Positions 13,447 through 17,553 of a DNA stretch of 17,553 bases are shown one piece after another. The translations under genes were made by a program, and so were the position numbers. How positions within the stretch are numbered: position 1 is the first letter of the stretch; every line of letters starts with the position of its first letter. Under the pieces are notes generated by a model that saw only the letters and a program-made list of their open reading frames with translations, did not search any database and was not told the origin of the DNA. This stretch comes from DASZZY01 sp036260395 (GTDB lineage Bacteria > Actinomycetota > UBA4738 > CALAEC01), in assembly GCA_036260395.1 (NCBI GenBank), contig DASZZY010000019.1, forward strand, positions 1 to 17,553, read 5' to 3'.

Positions 13447-13836
13447 TCAGCGCTTCCGGCGCTCCTCGATGGCCTGCTGGATCTTGGTGGCGACGTGGGG
13501 CATCTGGTGATCCATCTGCCGGAAGTCGCGGCCGAACATGACCACGACCTTCATGGCGCTGGTCGCGGTCACCGAGGCCGTCCGCCGCTCCTCCTCCAGC
13601 AGCGCGATCTCCCCGAAGAAATCGCCCGGGCCGAGCTCGGTCAGCCGGTCGCCGTCCTTGGTCACCTCCGCGGTGCCCTCCAGGATCACGAAGAACTCGT
13701 GGGCGAAGGCGCCCTGGTGGACGAGGTGCTCGCCCTGGCGGACGTCGATCTCGTCGGCCCACCGCGCGACCTGCTGGCGTTCGTCATCGGACAGCTCGGC
13801 GAACAGCGGGACGGCCTTCAGTCGAGCCGGATCCAT
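13447..13836 (-). CDS. Cyclic-nucleotide-binding (Crp/cNMP) domain protein
   Basis: 129-aa stand-alone cNMP-binding domain with no DNA-binding or kinase domain. The start MDPARLKAVPLFAELSDDER is the usual N-terminal helix of this family. The beta-roll includes GEHLVHQG, FFVILEGTAEV and the phosphate-binding cassette segment GDFFGEIALLEEERRTASVTA (about residues 70-90), where Glu of FGEIALL and the Arg pair of RRTASV are the cyclic-nucleotide contacts. Similar single-domain proteins are common in Actinobacteria; ligand and partner are unknown. ATG 13836 is preferred because GGGGAGG (13845-13839) lies immediately upstream; GTG 13875 would add 13 residues. It lies downstream of the EamA transporter gene on the same strand (92-nt gap), so they may be cotranscribed. 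Confidence 0.87.
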   Translation of the reverse strand: MDPARLKAVPLFAELSDDERQQVARWADEIDVRQGEHLVHQGAFAHEFFVILEGTAEVTKDGDRLTELGPGDFFGEIALLEEERRTASVTATSAMKVVVMFGRDFRQMDHQMPHVATKIQQAIEERRKR

Positions 13837-13928
13837 CTCCTCCCCTTTCGCTCCCGTGCCGGTCAAGTCTTCCACGACCGCCCCGGAGGAGGCCAGCCGG
13901 CGCGCCGCCCGCTGGGCTGAGCCCGAGG

Positions 13929-14882
13929 CTACGGGGCCCCGGGCTGCGGCTCCGGCCCCTTCCGGGCGATGCCGGCCGCCACCGCGCCGGCCAGGATCAG
14001 GACCCCGCCGGCCACGACCCCCTCCGAGAGCCGCTCACCCAGGATCCACACCGCCAGCAGGGACGTCGAGACGGGCTCCAGCGCGGCGATGATCGAGCTG
14101 CGGACCGCCCCCAGCCGCCGGAGCCCGAGGAACAGGCAGAAGAACGCCGCCGCCGTCAGGGCCCCCATCCCGGTCACGAGCAGCCATCCGGGGCCGTCGG
14201 GCGGAAGGCGGCCTCCCCCTGACACCGCCGCGTACGTCGCCAGGGCGGCGGCGGCCGCGGCGCTGACCCACATCGCCGCCGCCAGCGACGAGGTGCGCTT
14301 CAGCCACAGGTCGGCCCCCACCAGGTAGCCGGAGAACGCCACAGCGGCGGCCAGCGCGAAGCCGATCCCGGTTGCGGTGATGTCCAGCCCGCCCGAGGAG
14401 GCCACGACGAGCCCGGCCCCGGCGACCGCCGCCGCCAGGGCTCCCCCCACCAGCCACCCCGGCCGCCCCATCCCCAGCACGACCGACAGGACGGCCACCC
14501 ACACCGGATAGGTGAAGAACAGCAGCGTCACCGCCGCGGCGGTCCCCCGCCCGATCGCCACGAAGAACAGCACCGACTCGAGGGCGTAGCCCGCGGCCCC
14601 CAGCAGCGCCAGTCGCCAGCCCTCGCCCGGCGCGGGCCGGAGCTGCCTGCCGGTCCCGGCCAGGATGATGGCCAGGACCGCGGCGGCCACCGCGAAGCGG
14701 ACGGCCAGCATCGAGGTGACCGGGATCCCCTGGCGCCCGATGATGTCGCCGAGGATCACCACGGCCCCGAACAGGACCGCCGCCGCGGCCACCACGAAGG
14801 CGCTCCAGGGGTCGGCCCGCCCGGCGCCCGCGCTCCCCGCTCCCTGATCGCGGCGTCGGCCCACGGAGCGGCATCCTGCCAT
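13929..14882 (-). CDS. EamA-family (DMT superfamily) transporter
   Basis: About 317-aa integral membrane protein with ten hydrophobic helices arranged as two EamA repeats, the layout of drug/metabolite exporters. First repeat: SAFVVAAAAVLFGAVVIL onward to the family segment AVTLLFFTYPVWVAVLSVV. Second repeat: IGFALAAAVAFSGYLVGADL onward to VRSSIIAALEPVSTSLLAVW and LGERLSEGVVAGGVLILAG, both typical EamA closing motifs. The substrate is unknown; relatives export amino acids, nucleosides or other metabolites. The start is ambiguous: ATG 14882 is listed, while GTG 14864 has an AGGA 9 nt upstream and a CAGGAT -10-like hexamer 8 nt upstream and would give 311 aa. It diverges from the 105-aa gene across a 45-nt gap. 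Confidence 0.88.
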   Translation of the reverse strand: MAGCRSVGRRRDQGAGSAGAGRADPWSAFVVAAAAVLFGAVVILGDIIGRQGIPVTSMLAVRFAVAAAVLAIILAGTGRQLRPAPGEGWRLALLGAAGYALESVLFFVAIGRGTAAAVTLLFFTYPVWVAVLSVVLGMGRPGWLVGGALAAAVAGAGLVVASSGGLDITATGIGFALAAAVAFSGYLVGADLWLKRTSSLAAAMWVSAAAAAALATYAAVSGGGRLPPDGPGWLLVTGMGALTAAAFFCLFLGLRRLGAVRSSIIAALEPVSTSLLAVWILGERLSEGVVAGGVLILAGAVAAGIARKGPEPQPGAP

Positions 14883-14912
14883 ACCGCCCCGGGACCGGCC
14901 GGGGGGCCGTGC

Positions 14913-14918
14913 TACAGT
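14913..14918 (+). promoter_or_regulatory. -10 box TACAGT for the 105-aa gene
   Basis: TACAGT ends 9 nt before ATG 14928 with only GGCCGGCCG between, so no ribosome binding site is available. Confidence 0.48.
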
Positions 14919-14927
14919 GGCCGGCCG

Positions 14928-15245
14928 ATGGCAACACGAGAAATCCTGTTCGAGACGTTCTTCCTCCGGGCGCCCGGTGGCGACAAGCTCCGCAAGACGG
15001 CGGAGGGTCGCCTGCGGTCCCTGCTCCGCGACGGCTGGCACGAGATGGCGCGGGAGCCCGTGGCCCCCGACGCGCTCCGGATCCGCTTCGAGCGCGAGGT
15101 CGCTACCCGCAAGCTGCCGCCGCTCCGGCGGGTCCCCGAGCCCCCGCCGCGCCGCGACCGGCGGGGCGCTCCTGGGGGACGCGGCGCGCCCGGCGGCGGC
15201 CGGGGAGGTCCCGGGGCCCGCGGCGGCCCTCCCCGGAGGGGCTAG
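14928..15245 (+). CDS. Small protein with Arg/Gly-rich disordered tail, function unknown
   Basis: 105 aa; I do not recognise a named family. Residues ~1-62 look folded and charged: ATREILFETFFLRAPGGDKL, then KTAEGRLRSLLRDGWHEMAR and a strand-like ALRIRFEREVA. Residues ~63-105 are low-complexity Pro/Arg/Gly, with RGG-like repeats (GGRGAPGGGRGGPGARGG). Such tails in other proteins bind nucleic acids or drive condensation; here that is inference, and a tail encoded by very GC-rich repeats can also arise by slippage. The start ATG 14928 is supported by a TACAGT box 9 nt upstream. It diverges from the EamA gene and converges on the amidase gene with a 6-nt gap. There is no signal peptide or membrane helix. 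Confidence 0.7.
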   Translation: MATREILFETFFLRAPGGDKLRKTAEGRLRSLLRDGWHEMAREPVAPDALRIRFEREVATRKLPPLRRVPEPPPRRDRRGAPGGRGAPGGGRGGPGARGGPPRRG

Positions 15246-15251
15246 CGCCGC

Positions 15252-16604
15252 TCAGGCCGCCCGGGGGGCCGGCACGTGGTGGTCGGTCACCCGCTGGTAC
15301 GCCACGCCGAGGCGCAGGAGCGCGCCCTCGCCTCCCGCCCTCCCGATCAGCTGGATCCCCACCGGGAGCCCCTCCGCGGTGAATCCCGCGGGCAGCGAGA
15401 GCGCCGGCAGGCCTGCCATGTTCACGGGGCGGGTGAGGAGCGAGACGCCGCCCCGGATCGCGTCGAGCACGGTGCCGTCCTCCAGCCGCACCCGCCGCTC
15501 GTGCGACGACGGGGCGGCGACCGGCGTGGCCGGGGCCAGGATCGCGTCGGCGTCGCCGAGCAGGCGCAGGAACGCATCGCGCAGCGCCACCGCACGCCGC
15601 TCGGCGCCCAGGCGCTCCTCGGGACGCAGGGCACGCCCGTACTCCAGGAACCGCCGGGTGGGTCCGCCGAGCGGCTCGGGCCGGTCCAGCAGCTGCCCGT
15701 GGGCCTCGTACAGCGCCGGCCAGGCTAGGCGCTCCCAGTCCTCGGGGTCGTACCGGAGGTCGCCGCGGGCACGTACGACCCGGGCCCCGGCCTCCGCCAG
15801 GGCCCGCCCCGCCGCCTCCACCGCGGCGCGGACCTGGGGGTCGACGGGGGCCACGAAGGTACCGTCGGGGACCACCACGCCCCCGGCCGCCGCGGCGGAG
15901 GCCTCATCGTCGGCAGCGGCGGGCCGTCCCCCGAGCGCCGAGAAGGCCAGCGCGGCGTCGAGCGCGCTCGTCGTCATCGGCCCCACGGTGTCCATGCTTG
16001 GAGCGAGCGGCATCACGCCGCGGAGGCTGAGGGCTCCGTGCGTCGGCTTGAGGGCCACCGTGCCGCACAGCGAGGCCGGGATCCGGAGGGAGCCGCCGGT
16101 GTCGGTCCCGAGGGCCAGGGGGACGACCCGGGCCGCCACCGCCGCGGCGGAGCCGCCGCTGGAGCCGCCGGTCATCCGCGCCCGGTCCCACGGGTTGGCC
16201 GTGGCTCCGCACGCCGACACCAGGTTCGTCCCGCCCGCCGCCAGCTCGTGCTGGTTGGTCTTCCCCAGGATCACGGCGCCCGCCCGCCGGAGCGCCGCGA
16301 CGGCGTCCGCGTCGCGCTCGGCCAGCCGTCCCCGGTAGGCGGCGCAGCAGCCGGTGGTCTCCCACCCGGCCACGTCGAACAGGTCCTTGACCGCCACGGG
16401 CACGCCGTGGAGCGGGCCCATCGGACGCCCGCGCGCCACGTCCTCGGCCCGCGCGGCGGCCTCCGCGATGGCCCCCTCGGGGTGGAGCTGGCTGAACGCG
16501 TTGGTGAGCGGCTGCCACCGGTCCGCCTCTCGCAGGGCCGCCTCGACGAGCTCGACGGGCGACACGGCGCCCCGGCGCACGTCGGCCGCCTGCTCGGCCA
16601 GCAT
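15252..16604 (-). CDS. Amidase-signature-family amidohydrolase
   Basis: 450-aa enzyme of the amidase signature family, which hydrolyses carboxamides through a Ser-cisSer-Lys triad. The residues are visible with the spacing seen in fatty acid amide hydrolase: Lys73 (VAVKDLFD), Ser148 (TGGSSGGSAAA) and the nucleophile Ser172 (GTDTGGSLRIPA). LHGVPVAVKD and VALKPTHGALS are further family signatures, and the C-terminal LPALSLPAGF and GLPVGIQLIG are typical. It is not an obvious GatA, because no gatB or gatC is adjacent and the protein is shorter than most; a general aryl/alkyl amidase or a hydrolase of carbamates or cyclic amides is more likely. The start is ATG 16604, with TACCCT 7 nt upstream. 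It diverges from the 91-aa gene and ends 6 nt after the 105-aa gene stop. Confidence 0.92.
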   Translation of the reverse strand: MLAEQAADVRRGAVSPVELVEAALREADRWQPLTNAFSQLHPEGAIAEAAARAEDVARGRPMGPLHGVPVAVKDLFDVAGWETTGCCAAYRGRLAERDADAVAALRRAGAVILGKTNQHELAAGGTNLVSACGATANPWDRARMTGGSSGGSAAAVAARVVPLALGTDTGGSLRIPASLCGTVALKPTHGALSLRGVMPLAPSMDTVGPMTTSALDAALAFSALGGRPAAADDEASAAAAGGVVVPDGTFVAPVDPQVRAAVEAAGRALAEAGARVVRARGDLRYDPEDWERLAWPALYEAHGQLLDRPEPLGGPTRRFLEYGRALRPEERLGAERRAVALRDAFLRLLGDADAILAPATPVAAPSSHERRVRLEDGTVLDAIRGGVSLLTRPVNMAGLPALSLPAGFTAEGLPVGIQLIGRAGGEGALLRLGVAYQRVTDHHVPAPRAA

Positions 16605-16611
16605 GGGCGCC

Positions 16612-16617
16612 AGGGTA
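16612..16617 (-). promoter_or_regulatory. -10 box TACCCT for the amidase
   Basis: TACCCT on the minus strand ends 7 nt before ATG 16604; no Shine-Dalgarno sequence lies between. Confidence 0.5.
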
Positions 16618-16655
16618 CCCGCAGGGCCCGCGCGGAGGTCCCACCGTTGCTCGGC

Positions 16656-16661
16656 TAGGCT
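16656..16661 (+). promoter_or_regulatory. -10 box TAGGCT for the 91-aa gene
   Basis: TAGGCT ends 6 nt before ATG 16668, ideal for a leaderless start. The sequence between is GTCCCC, with no ribosome binding site. Confidence 0.5.
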
Positions 16662-16667
16662 GTCCCC

Positions 16668-16943
16668 ATGGCGGACATCGAGGTTCGATCGGCGGACCCC
16701 GGGGAGACCAGCACGTTCGCGGTCCGGGTCTCCGAGGGCGGCGGGCACACCGAGCACGAGGTCACGCTGAGCGAGTCCGACGCGTTCAACCTGGCGAGCG
16801 GCTACCCCTCCAAGGAGGAGTTCATCCGGGCCTGCTTCGAGTTCCTGCTGGAACGCGAGCCGAAGGAGTCGATCCTCCGGCGGTTCGACGTCAGCGTGAT
16901 CTCGCGGTACTTCCCGGAGTTCGAGGAGCGGATCCGCCGCTAG
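16668..16943 (+). CDS. Conserved small protein, function unknown
   Basis: 91 aa, acidic overall, with no signal peptide or membrane helix. The N-terminal half reads as beta-strands (DIEVRSADPGETSTFAVRVS, then a Gly/His-rich turn and HEVTLSES). The C-terminal half is helical with a compact motif, SKEEFIRACFEFLLEREPKE (47-66), followed by SILRRFDVSVISRYFPEFEE (67-86). I know similar short proteins ending in a RFD(L/V)SVISRYFPE segment from bacterial genomes, but not a named function. The strong small-domain character and its own leaderless promoter (TAGGCT, 6 nt before ATG) argue for a real gene. Its TAG stop shares a CTAG tetranucleotide with the stop of the convergent transporter gene (16940-16943). 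Confidence 0.82.
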   Translation: MADIEVRSADPGETSTFAVRVSEGGGHTEHEVTLSESDAFNLASGYPSKEEFIRACFEFLLEREPKESILRRFDVSVISRYFPEFEERIRR

Positions 16944-17553
16944 CCGGGCCCCGCCCCTCGACCGGCAGCCCGTCGTGCGACGGGTCGCCGACCGGCTCCT
17001 TCTTCCGGCGCGCCGGCCCGCGCGGTCACGATCAGCGCCACGCCGATCAGGATCACGCCGGCGGCCAGGAGCGTCCTCCGCCCCAGCGGCTCCGACAGGA
17101 ACGCCCAGCCGAGCAGCAGCGCCACGACCGGGTTCACGTACGCGTAGGTCGCCACCAGGGAAGTCCGGGCCACGCGGATGAGCCATGCGTACGCGGTGAA
17201 CGCGACCAGCGACCCGAACACGGTGAGATAGACCAGCGCGAGCACCGACGCGGTGGAGATCGACCGTAGCTCGACGTCCGCCAGCTCGCCGGCGACGATG
17301 CCGGCGATCCCCAGGGCCAGGCCCCCGGCCAGCATCTGCATCGCCGCCCCCACCAGCGACCGGGACGGCATCGGCGCTCGCCGGGCGTAGAGGGAGCCGG
17401 CCGCCCACGACAAATCGGCGATCAGCAGCAGGCCGATCCCCAGGGGGTCGAAGCCTCCGCCGGTGAACGGGTCGACGAGCAGGACGATGCCACCGAACCC
17501 GATCCCGATGCCCACCGCCTCGCGCCACGTCACCCGCTCGCCGAGCGCGATCC
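16940..17553 (-). CDS. EamA/YedA-type DMT transporter, C-terminal part (5' end outside window)
   Basis: The last 204 codons of a membrane transporter whose start lies beyond the right edge. The visible part begins at the end of the first EamA repeat (ALGERVTWREAVGIGIGFGG then IVLLVDPF) and contains the whole second repeat: a helix with DLSWAAGSLYARRAPMP, then QMLAGGLALGIAGI, the YLTVFGSLVAFTAYAWLIRV segment, and ATYAYVNPVVALLLGWAFL with LSEPLGRRTL. These segments are close to YedA/PecM-like metabolite exporters. The final ~25 residues are an Arg/Gly/Ala-rich cytoplasmic tail. GTG 17533 is not the real start, because the homology continues upstream. The substrate is unknown. It is a different subtype from the EamA protein at 13929-14882, so a recent duplication is unlikely. 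Confidence 0.88.
   Translation of the reverse strand, partial: IALGERVTWREAVGIGIGFGGIVLLVDPFTGGGFDPLGIGLLLIADLSWAAGSLYARRAPMPSRSLVGAAMQMLAGGLALGIAGIVAGELADVELRSISTASVLALVYLTVFGSLVAFTAYAWLIRVARTSLVATYAYVNPVVALLLGWAFLSEPLGRRTLLAAGVILIGVALIVTARAGAPEEGAGRRPVARRAAGRGAGPG

Noticed and set aside
13837..13875. GTG 13875 as start of the cNMP-domain protein, with a TTGACC (13866-13861) as a possible -35 box inside
   Set aside because: ATG 13836 has GGGGAGG directly upstream and begins at the family-typical N-terminus. No -10 box lies at the right distance from TTGACC.
13880..13928. GC-rich inverted repeats (CGGCGCGCCG; GGGCTCAGCCC on the minus strand) between the EamA and cNMP genes
   Set aside because: Short palindromes are expected at this GC content, and no T-tract follows; not strong enough to call a terminator.
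16605..17528. A long N-terminal extension of the amidase to about 17528, giving a 758-aa protein
   Set aside because: The extra part is a shadow of the 91-aa gene and the EamA gene. The amidase family starts near ATG 16604, which has its own -10 box.
1..17553. Search for tRNA, rRNA, CRISPR repeats, IS ends, toxin-antitoxin or defence genes
   Set aside because: No cloverleaf, spaced direct repeats, terminal inverted repeats, transposase or defence-type motifs were recognised by eye; all large frames are explained by metabolic, transport or small conserved genes.

Overview
The window is very GC-rich, with strong G/C at third codon positions and many GTG starts. It most resembles an uncultured soil- or sediment-type actinobacterium. 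Three things support this: a second GroES-family protein ending in the TGLYL tail typical of Actinobacteria, a cyclic-nucleotide-binding protein of an actinobacterial type, and many genes with a TAnnnT box 6-10 nt before the start codon, as expected for leaderless transcripts. No rRNA, tRNA, CRISPR, insertion sequence or phage signal was seen. Coding density is extreme: most gaps are under 100 nt, several neighbours overlap, and no gene-free stretch reaches 300 nt.

Region 1 (1-5475, plus strand) is one tight operon. It starts with the 3' part of a C-terminally membrane-anchored exoprotein, followed by the membrane and ATPase core of a branched-chain-amino-acid-type (HAAT) ABC importer (livH, livM, livG, livF) and a metallo-beta-lactamase-fold hydrolase with an alkylsulfatase-type dimerisation domain. 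No periplasmic-type binding protein is visible, so it probably lies upstream. An acyl-CoA synthetase gene (6990-5482) converges on the operon, suggesting uptake, hydrolysis and CoA-activation of a carboxylate; this is an inference from position only.

Region 2 (5482-10151) holds the acyl-CoA synthetase, a PrmC/HemK-like methyltransferase with an altered NPPY motif, the GroES-family protein, an alpha/beta hydrolase and an agmatinase/arginase-family enzyme. The last two diverge from a 26-bp gap in which two opposing -10 boxes overlap.

Region 3 (10123-13422) holds a zinc-dependent medium-chain dehydrogenase, a secreted and anchored TIMP-like protein, and a ThDP-dependent enzyme of the 2-hydroxyacyl-CoA lyase/oxalyl-CoA decarboxylase/acetolactate synthase superfamily.

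Region 4 (13447-17553) holds a cyclic-nucleotide-binding-domain protein, an EamA/DMT exporter, a 105-aa protein with an Arg/Gly-rich tail, an amidase-signature enzyme, a conserved 91-aa protein and the 3' part of a second EamA transporter.

No defence, CRISPR or secretion system was found. The points most worth a second look are the TIMP-like protein with its mature N-terminal Cys-Thr-Cys, the leaderless promoter grammar shared by about nine genes, the exoprotein translationally coupled to livH, and the paired-stop-codon architectures between convergent genes.
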